Shown here piece by piece: positions 54,485 to 64,000 of a DNA stretch of 64,000 bases. The stretch is taken from positions 34,502,276 through 34,566,275 of the forward strand of contig NC_090765.1 in assembly GCF_036898095.1 (NCBI RefSeq). Direction: 5' to 3'. The DNA comes from Palaemon carinicauda (Eukaryota > Arthropoda > Malacostraca > Decapoda > Palaemonidae). Positions within the stretch are counted from its first letter, which is position 1. Each line of letters begins with the position of its first letter. The position numbers and the translations under genes are program-made. Below the pieces are notes generated by a model. The model had not been told where the DNA came from. It made no database searches and was given only the letters and a program-made list of their open reading frames with translations.

Positions 54485-54869
54485 TTCACACCCAGGGGGG
54501 TGGGTGAAAAACCAGTGTACAAGACTAAAGGATAGCTAAGTATCCCGTATTTCATATAATCAGTTATCCACAATAACAATGAAATAATAAGTACCTGGTA
54601 AGGAAGTCGACTTGAACCGTTACTCTGCCTTTAATAAGATCGTCTTCCTTACTGAGCGCAGCGTTCCTCTTGGGAGGCTGAATCAACTCAAAGGTGCTAA
54701 AGTATACAGGGCTGCAACCCATACTAAAGGACCTCATCACAACCTTTAACCTCGGCGCTTCTCAAGAAAGAATTGACCACCCGCCAAATCAACAAGGATG
54801 TGGAAGGCTTCTTAGCCGACCGTACAACCCATAAAAAGTATTCAAGAGAAAGGTTAAAAGGTTATGGGA

Positions 54870-56338
54870 TTATGGGAATGTAGTGGCTGAGCCCTCGCCT
54901 ACTACTGCATTCGTTGTTACGAATGGTCCCAGGGTGTAGCAGTACTCGTAAAGAGACTGGACATCTTTGAGATAGAATGATGCGAACACTGACTTGCTTC
55001 TCCAATAGGTTGCATCCATAACACTCTGCAGAGAAAGGCTCTGTTTGAAGGCCACTGAAGTAGCCACAGCTCCCACTTCATGTGTCCTTACCTTCAGCAA
55101 AGCAAGGTCTTCTTCCTTCAGATGAGAATGTGTTTCTCTAATCAGAAGCCTGAATAGTAAGAAGCTGAGTTCTTAGAACTTGGAAAAGAAGGTTTCTTGA
55201 TAGCACACTATAAGGCTTCTGATTGTCCTTGTAAAGGTTAAGACCTTTTTAGATAGTACCTAAGAGCTCTAACTGGGCAAAGTACTCTCTTCAGATCATT
55301 CCCCACCAAGTTGGACAGGCTTGGGATCTCGAACGACTTAGGCCAAGGACGTGAAGGAAGCTCGTTTAGCAAAAACCGAGCTGCAAGGAACATGTAGCCG
55401 TTTCAGATGTGAAAACAATGATCCTGCTGAAGGAGTGGATCTCACTTACTCTTTTAGCTGTTGTCAAGCACACGAGGAAAAGAGTTTTTAATGTGAGGTC
55501 CTAAAAAGAGGCTGATTGGAGAGGTTCAAATCTTGATGACATAAGGAACCTTAGGACCACGTCTAGATTCCAGCCTGGAGTGGACAACCGACGTTCCTTT
55601 GAGGTCTCAAAAGACCTAGGGAGGTCCTGTAGATCTTTGTTGGTGGAAAGATCCAAGCCTCTGTGGCGGAAAACCGCTGCCAACATACTTCTGTAACCCT
55701 TGATCGTAGGAGCTGAAAGGGATCTTACTTTCCTTAGATATAACAGGAAGTCAGCAATCTGGGTTACAGTGGTACTGGTTGAGGAAACTGTATTGGTCTT
55801 GTACCAGCTACGGAAGACTTCCCCTTGAGACTGATAGATTCTGAGAGTGGATGTTCTCCTTGCTTTGGCAATCGCTCTGGCTGCCTCCTTCGAAAAGCCC
55901 CTAGCTCTTGAGAGTCTTTCGAAAGTCTGAAGGCAGTCAGACGAAGAGCGTGGAGGATTGGGTGTACCTTCTTTACGTGAGGTAGACTTAGAAGGTTCAC
56001 TCCTAGAGGAAGAGTCCTGGGAATGTCGACCAACCATTGCAGTACCTCTAAGAACCATTCTCTCGCGGGCCAGAGCGGAGCCAACCAACGTCAGCCGTGT
56101 CCCTTTGTGAGAGGAGAACTTCTGAAGTACCCTGTTGACAATCTTGAACGGCGGGAATGCATACAGGTCGAGATGGAACCAATCCAGCAGAAAAGCATCC
56201 ACGTGAACTGCTGCTGGGTCTGGAATCGGAGAACAATACAACAGGAGTCTCTAGGTTATCGAGGTAGTGAACAGATCTATGGTTGGCTGACCCCACAGGG
56301 CCCAAAGTCTGCTGCAAATATTCTTGAGAAGGGTCCAC
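54870..56338 (-). pseudogene. A4 tyrosine recombinase and linker, decayed
   Basis: Fragments in several frames match A3: FASFYLKDVQSLYEYC (54870-55100), ERLSRARGFSKEAARA and TIKGYRSMLAAVFRHRG (55501-56241), PPFKIVNRVLQKFSSHKG. The box A region near 55450 is broken by small indels. Catalytic motifs survive only piecemeal. Confidence 0.85.
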
Positions 56339-57190
56339 TCTGTGGGGATGACCTGACCCTTCCGTCTGAGGTGATCTGCCATGACATTCATACCGCCCTG
56401 AATGAACCTCGTTACCAGTTAGCTTTCGATCTTTAGACCAGATGAGTAGGTCCCTTGCGATCTAGAACAACTTCCACGAAAGAGTCCCTCCCTGCTTGAA
56501 GATGTAAGCCAGGGCTGTGGTGTTGTCAGAGTCCACCTCCACCACTTTGTTAAGCTGGAGGGACTTGAAGTTTATCAAGGCCAGAATAACCGCCAACAAC
56601 TCCTTGCAATTGATGTGAAGTGTCCTTTGCTCCTGATTCCATGTTCCCGAGCATTCTTGTCCGTCCAAAGTCGCACCCCAGCCCGTGTCTGATGCGTCCG
56701 AGAGGAGACGGCGGTCGTGTTTCTGAACAGCCAAATAGACTTCCTTGAGAAGAAAGCTGTTCTTACACCACGCGAGAGAAGACCTCCTCTCTTCGGAAAC
56801 AGGAACTGAGACCGTCTCTAGCGTCATGTCCTTTATCCAGTGAGCAACTAGATGATACTGAAGGGGGGGGAGGTGGAGTCTCCCTAACACGATGAACAGG
56901 GCCAGCGATGAAAGTGTCCCTGTTAGACTCATCCACTACCTGACTGAGCATCGGTTCCTTCTCAGCATGCTCTGGATGCATTCTAGGGCTTGGAAGATCC
57001 TTGGGGCCGACGGAAAAGTCCGAAAAGCTCGACTCTGAAGATCCATACCCAAGGAGACAATGGTCTGGGATGGGACGAGCTGAGACTCCTCAAAATTGAC
57101 CAGGAGGCCCAGTTCCTTGGTCAGATCCATAGTCCATTTGAAAATCTCCAGACAGCGACGAATTGTGGGAGCTCTTAAAAGCCAGTCGTC
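56339..57190 (-). pseudogene. A4 RT-RNase H, 5' deleted and decayed
   Basis: Segments of RNase H (LLSDASDTGWGATL, CKELLAVILAL, VEVDSDNTTALAYI) and of the RT thumb (DDWLLRAPT, KELGLLVNFEESQLV) match A3. The part upstream of YLDDW is missing; sequence changes to gag at about 57190. Confidence 0.85.
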
Positions 57191-57540
57191 TGACGGAGCC
57201 GGACACAAGATCATGGTACTGCTGCACAGTCTGTGAACTGTCAATCATGGGCAAGCGAGGAAGTACAGTGACAACCCGAATCTGTCTAGACTGTCTGGTT
57301 CGTACAGACAACTCCTTATCGGGTTGCTGAGGTTGCCGCACTGCGTCACAACAAGTCACTTCTGTTGGTTGTTGAACGTCTTCCCCGTGACACATTGACT
57401 CCGTAAACAAAAAATCCTCTAACAAGGACTAAGCTTGGACTGCATGTCTTGCAACACAGCTTAAGGTCTATGGGAGCAGGTGTGGTAACAGACGGGATTA
57501 GCGACTGAAGTGGAACCATTACCTTCCCTGGAAGCATGTT
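57191..57540 (-). pseudogene. A4 gag fragment, first copy
   Basis: acggagccggacacaagatc, atggtactgctgcacagtct and acagacgggattagcgactg match A2 gag around 38020-38490. It is joined directly to RT sequence, implying a deletion of about 1.7 kb relative to A2. Confidence 0.75.
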
Positions 57541-57796
57541 ATGCTTAAATAAAAGTCCATAAGAGGCTATGCAGCTAAAGGCTCCCTCCAAATGACAGAG
57601 TCCTCAAGGGAATATCAGAAGGAGGGAGAAAAGAACTTTCTCATCTACAGGGACCATATCCTAGAAAAGCTAAGTTCTCTCAGTGAGGGTTCACTGGTGC
57701 AAAAGCAGCAGACTAGAAGGCAACGTTATGAAACTGCTTGACAGTCTAGTGAGTTGGCAACAACCAAAGATGTGTGACTGAGAAGTATGCGGTAAG
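57541..57796. other. unassigned A4 internal sequence
   Basis: No family A match is evident. Lies between the gag fragment and the minisatellite. Confidence 0.4.
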
Positions 57797-58115
57797 GTAT
57801 GCAGAGCATGTTGTATGCAGAGTATGCTGTATGCAGAGCATGCTGTATGTAGAGCATGTTGTATGCAGAGCATGCTGAATGCAGAGCATGCTGTATGCAG
57901 AGCATGTTGTATGCAGAGCATGCTGAATGCAGAGCATGCTGTATGCAGAGCATGTTGTATGCAGAGCATGCTGTATGCAGAGCATGCTGTATGTAGAGCA
58001 TGTTGTATGCAGAGCATGCTGAATGCAGAGCATGCTGTATGCAGAGCATGTAGTATGCAAAGCATGCTGTAAGCAGAGCATGCTGTATGTAGAGCATGCT
58101 GTAAGGTAAGCAGAG
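57797..58115. repeat. 16-bp minisatellite (gtatgcagagcatgct)n
   Basis: About 20 units with gct/gtt and gtatg/gaatg variants. Because 16 is not a multiple of 3, all three - strand frames cycle through the same open 16-codon repeat, which explains long Cys/His/Leu-rich open frames. It is not a gene. Confidence 0.97.
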
Positions 58116-58340
58116 CGTGTGCATGGCATTTAACATTTCTCAGAAATTCCATGACCAGTGCTAGAGTGCTTTATGCATGCTTGCATGGGGTTTAAATATC
58201 AACATAATATTTACCTTACGTTCATAACTCATGATTCATATTTTTTGCCATATTCTGCGATATTGTTAAAAATATATTGCAAGGAATACAAATATATTTT
58301 TATAAGTAATACAAATAACCTCCATTATCATAAGGTTTGA
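58116..58340. other. AT-rich segment in A4
   Basis: Unlike the GC-richer element around it. Origin not recognised. Confidence 0.4.
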
Positions 58341-59535
58341 AAATGGAGGTAAGGTATGCTGAACAGCAGAGTCAGAACGAGCTGGAACAACAATAGTTGT
58401 GGTTTCCTCTTCAAGACTCTGTTGAGGGAACACCTGAGGCTCAGTCTGCAAAGGCTGATCAAAGGAAGTAGCAGAAGGTAGGCGCATGGGTGGAGGAGGC
58501 TGACTCCTGGCATGAGTGGCTGAACCCAAGGGTTGCGCTTGCTGAGCGGTTGGCGGAAGCGGAATAGCAAGTTCCTGTTCCTGTGGTGTGAGCGGAGCGC
58601 GATGAGGTAGAGGCTGCGCAGAACAAGGTAAATGTCTCGCAAGCTGAGGCTCCTGAGGCGCAAGGCTAAGGTGTAGTGGTGCTTGCCTTGTGGAGGGTTG
58701 AGCTCGCTGCAGCGAGAGCTGAGGAGACTGACTCAAGGACGGGAGAGGTTGTTGTACCTCAACCGAGTGTTGCATCACTGGTGGAGCAGCAAGTGGAGGT
58801 GGAGGAAGAGAGGTATAATCCTCCTGATCCCATTGTAAAGGTTGCCTTAAAGAAGGCGGAGGCTGAACACCACTGGGAACAGCAAACTCAGAACGTGGCT
58901 CAACATCGTACGCCTGGCAGGTGGTACTGCGATCAGGCGGAGCGAGCGCAGGCGGAGGGAGTGTAGGCGGAGGCGGAGGCGCAACACTCTCAGCCCGACA
59001 CTCACGCATCAAGACCGAAAGTTGTGACTGCATGGACTGCAGTAGAGTCAACTTGGGGTCGGCAGACACTAAGGTCTGCTGAGGTAAAGCCTTAACAGCA
59101 GAGATCTGTTGCGGCAGAACCTTACTCCTCTTAGGCGGAGTGCATTCAACTGATGACTGAGGAGAGTCAGAGCTAACCCAATGACTGCATCCGGGTTGTT
59201 GAACTCTAACTTCGTACGACTGGCATAGGTCTGGACTTTACGTTTAAGAGGTCTTGAGACCTGAGACCAGCGTTTTCTCCCCGAAATTTCTTCTGCAGAC
59301 GAGCAAAATAAGGGCTCAATCGTCTGCGGGTGGGAGTGACGGTCTCGGTAAGACACGCCCACAACCACCGAGGATACTTCTGTGCGCCGATCAAGGCCTG
59401 CTGAACCCTTATGCCCTTCGACATTGCTTCTCCCCTGGGCTTGGGAGCTTGCAAGAGGTCCCGGACTGGGAGGACGACTGGCGCGCACAGAAGTACCCTC
59501 ACGCACAACACTGACACACTTTGCGCTAATCACTT
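58340..59535 (-). pseudogene. A4 gag-like region, second copy, divergent
   Basis: DPKLTLLQSMQSQLSVLMRE corresponds to DPKWVLLQDMQSKLASLMED in A2 gag. Further upstream, ACRPPSPGPLASSQAQG-like sequence (RASRPPSPGPLASSQAQG) is conserved. The middle is replaced by a Pro/Gln-rich stretch. Two frames (59069-58266 and 59533-59069) meet at 59069. The N-terminal Cys/His cluster is not found. Confidence 0.7.
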
Positions 59536-60630
59536 ATCACTTTGATTTTCTGTTTGCACTTATTTCACTGAACTCGAAACTTTAAGTGGTTTGTACCTGA
59601 AACACGCAATTCTATCCTTTCTCAAAAGTTAGTAATTGCGAAAACAGAATTACAATGTAACAGAAAAATCTAATTAATTCAGTGGCTGGAAAGAGACTAA
59701 ACACTAGATCACTCTAGAAACGTTTACCTTCTTCCCCTAAAGAGACTAGGGAGAAGAGCAAAAACGATAACAACGTTACTCGCTTGAATGAAACGTTTAT
59801 CCTCCTCTTTCTCCCTCCGTCTCTATCTCTCTCTCTCTCTCTCTTGACTTAGAACCTGAGAGAAGAGCCCAATCATATATATCGTTAAAACATATTATTG
59901 TAAAGGAAAAAACTGAAATATTTCCCAAAATGAAAAGTTCCTTTATTAGGATTAAAACCATTAAGTTAAGAAAGAATGAACAAAACGCTAGACACGGTTA
60001 CTCTTACTGCAACGTGAAACCGTGAAAATTCTTTCTCTATCGTAACGATAGAGCGCAAGTTGAACGTTCTGAACGTCAACAACTGCAGAGACAAAACAAA
60101 ACGTTAGTTCAACTTTGAAAACAGTACGAGACTATCAAAGAAATTCTTTCAAACTCTGTGGCGGAAATAGCATAATATGTTAACAGGTAAAACCGAAATG
60201 ACGGGCTCAATGTTAATTAACTTCGGTACCAAGAAAAGACCGCCTACTATTAGGAAGGTCGAATATAAACAAATATAAAAATAATTTTAATAAGTTTATA
60301 ATAAAAGGAAGTTAATCGAAGAGGCCTATAAGAGGCGGAGAGATATAAAATAAATCTATAACTTTTGTTAGGCAAAATTAAGAAAGAGAGTCTATACTCT
60401 CTTAGACACCAACACTTCCGTCTAAGGGAAGGGTCGGCCATTTAAAGGTGAAAGAGAGTTCATACTCTCTTCGTCACCATAATTTTCAAATTAATTCCAA
60501 AAGCTAACTAAGCTAATATAGAAGGTTCCAGTAAAGCGACAGCCGAAATCAAAGAGAAATACTTCACCAAAATCGTGAAAATACTCCAAGAACATAAGCG
60601 TATCCCAGAACGTCTTGCCGGAAGCACGAC
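59536..60630 (-). other. A4 5' region without recognisable gag start
   Basis: AT-rich with a CT run (59826-59844). A short frame at 60441 begins MADPSLRRKC, echoing MADPSQ/MADLSQ of gag, but diverges at once. The Cys-cluster exon-like part of gag appears replaced. Confidence 0.4.
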
Positions 60631-60805
60631 AGAGGAAAAATTGAGGAGGTGTCAACAAGAAGTACTATAGTACCTGGCCACAGGTGGCGCTGGTGAGTAC
60701 ACCCCCTTCTAGTATTGTGATAGCTGGCGTATCCCTCCATAGAATTCTGTCGGGCAACGGAGTTGACAGCTACATGATTATCGGGTAAGTTTAATATTGA
60801 AAAAT
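60631..60805. repeat. A4 right inverted terminal repeat
   Basis: Inverted match to 54156-54344, e.g. acaggtggcgctggtgagta and gtcgggcaacggagttgaca. Confidence 0.9.
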
Positions 60806-63138
60806 AGTATTGCGGTCTGCCCCCATGATGTATGGGACAATACTTTTAAGATATTCAGAGCTTCAACACATTTAGCTTTTAGCGCTTTTAGGTGAGAAAC
60901 CCATGTAAGTCTACAGTCAAATATCAAACCTAAAAATTTGGTTTCCGATACACATGGTATCCGTTGACCTTTAATGTATATATCCGGGTCTGGATGTACT
61001 CCCCGGATACGACAAAAATGGACAATGGTAGTTTTACTTGTCGAGAACTTAAATCCATTCATGTCAGCCCACTGGATAATTTTATCAATAGAGAGTTGGA
61101 TTTTTCTCTCAACCATTGCCATTCTAGTGCCAGCAAATGATATTGAGAGATCATCCACAAATAGTGTTGAGAGAACATCCTGGGGAATGGCTGAGGATAT
61201 CCCATTAATTGCTAGTGCAAAAAGGGTTACACTCAGCACACTACCCTGAGGAACTCCTTCTTCCTGGCACTTACTCTCTGATAGAGTTTCCCCCACTCTC
61301 ACTTGAAAAACTCTACGTGAAAGAAATGCCTGAATAAATAGTGGCAGCTCTCCTCTCAATCCCAATTCATGAATGGTTTTAAGAATACCATATCTCCATG
61401 TGGTATCATATGCCTTTTCAAGGTCAAAAAATACTGTAACATGGTGCTGTTTGGAAGCAAAGGCTTCACAAATAGATGACTCAAGTCGTATCAACACATC
61501 AGTCGTTGAGTGCATTTTTCGGAATCCACATTGAATCGGTGATAAAATACCTTTCTTTTCAAGGTACCATATCAGCCTTGCATTGACCATCTTCTCCATG
61601 ATTTTACATAAACAAGATGTCAATGCAATAGGACGATAGTTTGCTGCTAAAAACTTGTCTTTACCGGGTTTTAAAAAGGCTAAAATAATGGCTAGTTCCC
61701 AAACACTTGGGTAGCTATGATCATGCCATATTCTATTAATAATGCTTAAAATAAATAGCTTTGTATTAAAATTTACATGTTTAATCATTGCATATGGAAT
61801 TCCATCGGGTCCAGGGGCTGTATCGTTGCAATGAGCAAGTGCGGAATCAAATTCTCTTTCAGTGAAAGGAGAATTATACGACTCTTCCCTTCTTGTTGCA
61901 AAATTTAAAATTTTCTTTTCTTCAGTGCTCCTATACTGGTGACCAGGGGCTCCTTCACACTTGCTGGATACATTTGAAAAATGATTAGCCAGGGCATTGC
62001 TAACTTCATTTGCTTCAGTTACATACTGGCCATTCACCTTCAACACTGGTGGTGGGTTGGGGGTGAATTTGCCAGTTATCTTTTTTACTTTCCTCCACAC
62101 AGAAGATGGTGGTGTTCTACTGTTAATAGAGGAAACAAAAGGCATCCATGACTGGCGCCTTGCTTCTTTCATGGCACGACGGAACTGTGCTCTACATTTC
62201 TTGTACATTATCAAATTCTCATCAGTTCTGCGTCTACGCAATCGTGTTAGAGATCTTCTTGTGGCTCTGTGGAGTGCAGTTAGTTCTGAAGACCACCACG
62301 GGACTGGTCGTCGTTTGAATAACCCTGTTGTTTTGGGAATTGAATTGACTCCTGCTGTATGAAGAGTTCCATTCAGTAGGTCTATGGCATCATCAACACT
62401 TTCAAACTGTTCTGCTCTCCCTTCGATTTCACTTAGCTCACAAAATTTAACCCAGTCTGCCTTGTCTAGATTCCAACGTGGCGATCTTTGCAAAGGCGGA
62501 CCCTTGTTGGTGTTTATAATGATTGGTGCATGATCACTAGTATGCCAATCATCTAATGTCCTCCAATCAAAATCAAGAAGGCAGTTAGAGCTTGCAATTG
62601 AAAGGTCAATGCATGACAAAGTACCTGTCTGAACATGGAAGTGTGTGGGCTCTCCGGTATTAAGGAGTCCCACATCCTCATTCTCCACAATTGATGAGAT
62701 AATATTGCCCCTTGTGTTGGCCAAAACATCACCCCATAAAGGATGTCTACCATTCATATCTCCCAGTAAGAGAAAAGGTTGAGGGAGTTGTTGAATGACC
62801 TCTGCTAAATCATCATATAAAATATTATCATTTGGAGGTAAGTACAGAGAGCATATTGTATATTTTCTCCCTATATCAATTTGTACAACAACTGCCTGCA
62901 GGGTTGTACGTATAGACATGGGTATTTGGGGAACATCTCGACGAATGTACATGAGACTTCCGCCATGGCTCCCTGCTTGTTGATTATATGGTGTTCTATA
63001 GCTAACATACTCTCGAGGACTAGGAGTGTTAGAATCAAGCATACTTTCCTGTAGACATACAATTATGGGGGAATGCTCATGAATTAGGAGCTTAAGTTCT
63101 TCATATTTCGCCCTCAAACCCTGACAGTTCCATTGCAA
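60806..63138 (-). pseudogene. LINE ORF2, N-terminal half: endonuclease and RT
   Basis: It starts MQWNCQGLRAKYEELKLL, the usual start of an APE-like endonuclease. CLQESML, LLGDMNGRHPLWG and DWHTSDHAPIIIN supply the catalytic Glu, Asp and His motifs. RT motifs follow: LKPGKDKFLAANYRPIALTS, CGFRKMHSTTDVL, FFDLEKAYDTTW, GVPQGSVLSVTLFALAI and the catalytic TLFVDDLSISF. The frame then reaches HTSWGQT, where a run of five G (60820-60824) is one base short of the WGAD-type continuation, so a 1-nt indel is likely. A4 starts 15 bp further on. ORF2 begins 15 bp after the ORF1 stop. Confidence 0.92.
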
Positions 63139-63152
63139 AATGGAGGAGAAAA

Positions 63153-64000
63153 CTATGGATTATTTCTGGAAGACATCTTGGATGAGGTCTTCCCATTAGC
63201 AGTTTTTAATGTAACATTATTACCAGTATGTTTCTTCAGAGGTGGTCTTGTTATGTTGGGTTTAACGTTGGTGTTTTTCTTTGTATTCTTTTTATCTATT
63301 TGTTGAGGTGGATGGTGGACCTCAACTTGAATTTCTGATTTATTCAGTCCATCTTCTGGTTCATTAGAAACATCAACAGACAAAACATCAAATTTATTTG
63401 ATGTCATAACCTTAACGTTTCTAATGGAGGGTGGAGAGAGAGATGGAGGTCTCTCTCTTTTGCGATTAATAGATGGTGGGATTCGAGGTTTTTGCACTTT
63501 TCCCATAACAGGTGCATCAGGTAAGTTAGTCTTAAGTGGAACCTCCATCAGATCAGGCAAGGACATGGCCTGAGAGAGGTTTGTATTACTTTTTGTAATG
63601 GCGGCTGAAGGCTGTACAGCAATGGGCAATGACCTAGTGTTAATACACCGTGGTAAAGCCTCAGGAGGTGATAAGGTTACCTCGTTATTTGACATTTTGT
63701 CAGATAGTATACTTTTTTTTTGAGCTATTGGCAGTGCTAGGTTGGTTTGATTTTAATGCCTTAGCATATGTATTTGATTTATTTAATAGTCTTTTGGCAT
63801 GGGTCACACTTATGTGTTCTAAGTTTGATTTGTTGAGGGCAGCTTCCTCCAACTTATATAGCTCGCAAATCTTGTCTGTGGATTTGTGATTCGAGCTGCA
63901 ATTTAAACACCTGGCTCCGAGTGCACACTCTCCATGGTAAGATTTGGAGCAAATACCACACATCTTCTCATTTTTGCAAACTTTGGACGGGTGCCCAAAT
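63153..64000 (-). pseudogene. LINE ORF1 (zinc-knuckle protein), frameshifted, 5' partial
   Basis: The upstream part (to 63700) has Cys/His knuckles: GHPSKVCKNEKMCGICSK, YHGECALGARCLNCSSNH and STDKIC, as in ORF1 nucleic-acid-binding proteins of I/Jockey-type LINEs. At a run of nine A on the - strand (63713-63721) the frame ends, and the basic Pro-rich C-terminal part (63695-63153: NRKRERPPSLSPPS, KKNTKKNTNVKPN) continues in the next frame. A single-base indel in the homopolymer, real or technical, explains this. ORF1 continues past the right window edge. Confidence 0.85.

Larger units (their letters stand above)
54156..60805 (-). mobile_element. DIRS-like element A4, rearranged, inserted in the LINE
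   Basis: The left terminal repeat is 54156-54344, the ICR 54388-54484 and the right terminal repeat 60631-60805. Removing it with one AT restores continuous LINE sequence (reading D-R-N-T-I-F-K-S-Y-K-A across the site), so no bases were duplicated. Its recombinase and RT are full of stops. RT sequence jumps directly to gag sequence at 57190. gag-like sequence occurs twice, and a 16-bp minisatellite lies between. Confidence 0.88.
52665..64000 (-). mobile_element. non-LTR retrotransposon with EN, RT and RNase H (split by A4; 5' end outside)
   Basis: The 3' end has a (TCAA)n-type tail (seen as GATT repeats at 52665-52683). ORF2 C-terminal half is at 52800-54154, and a 6.65-kb DIRS insertion (54156-60805) follows. 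ORF2 N-terminal half is 60806-63138, and ORF1 lies upstream to the window edge. An APE endonuclease plus RNase H domain is typical of the I-superfamily; the exact clade is not assigned. It inserted into A3. Truncated relatives lie at 13241, 25117 and possibly 11024. Confidence 0.92.

Noticed and set aside
57691..58152. Three overlapping - strand open frames rich in Cys, His and Leu
   Set aside because: A 16-bp tandem repeat forces the same pattern in all frames.
54156..60805. DNA transposon because of inverted terminal repeats
   Set aside because: It contains RT, RNase H, tyrosine recombinase and an ICR, has no target duplication, and has no transposase. DIRS-type fits better.

Overview
The window looks like genomic DNA of a decapod crustacean, most likely a shrimp. 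The reasons are an intron-rich C-type lectin gene, very abundant TA, GA and TAA microsatellites, tRNA-derived SINE-like repeats, and a dense population of DIRS-type tyrosine-recombinase retrotransposons, which are known to be common in Decapoda. No species can be named from sequence alone, and there is nothing bacterial here.

Left part (1-14.9 kb): the 3' half of one host gene on the + strand. Coding exons at 1-295, 5789-5900, 13684-13769 and 13948-14177 join in perfect phase and end in a complete long-form C-type lectin domain with six cysteines. A further 984-bp phase-1/phase-1 exon is possible at 2511-3494. The introns hold SINE-like repeats, LINE 3' relics, microsatellites and a 4.6-kb minisatellite of about 120 units of 37-38 bp (5967-10600). 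Just after the stop codon, the last ~80 bp of the gene (end of CTLD plus start of 3' UTR) is repeated about ten times.

Middle (14.9-18.1 kb): AT-rich intergenic sequence with one CCAAT/CRE-like cluster near 17.3 kb.

Right part (18.1-64 kb): almost entirely nested retroelements, all on the - strand. Family A DIRS copies: A1 (18144-24656), A2 (32832-39761), A3 (48985-52664, truncated at its 5' side), A4 (54156-60805). Family B copies: B2 (25728-47598) contains B1 (26013-40426), which contains A2. A degraded third family (C) seems to enclose A1 and B2. A non-LTR retrotransposon with ORF1 zinc knuckles, endonuclease, RT and RNase H (52665 to beyond 64000) has inserted into A3 and is itself split by A4. 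A 5S rRNA-like pseudogene lies inside B1.

How the DIRS parts fit together: each copy reads gag (N-terminal Cys/His cluster), RT, RNase H and a conserved linker domain, then tyrosine recombinase. Inverted terminal repeats flank it, and an internal complementary region (ICR) near the recombinase end equals the junction of the two element ends. Every junction that can be read has the dinucleotide AT next to the element and no target-site duplication. The most interesting structural finding is that B1 sits inside the ICR of B2, at a sequence resembling B1's own circle junction. A2 is nearly intact, with intact gag and intact recombinase and one 1-nt deletion in the RT frame. The other copies carry nonsense codons, frameshifts or lost catalytic residues.
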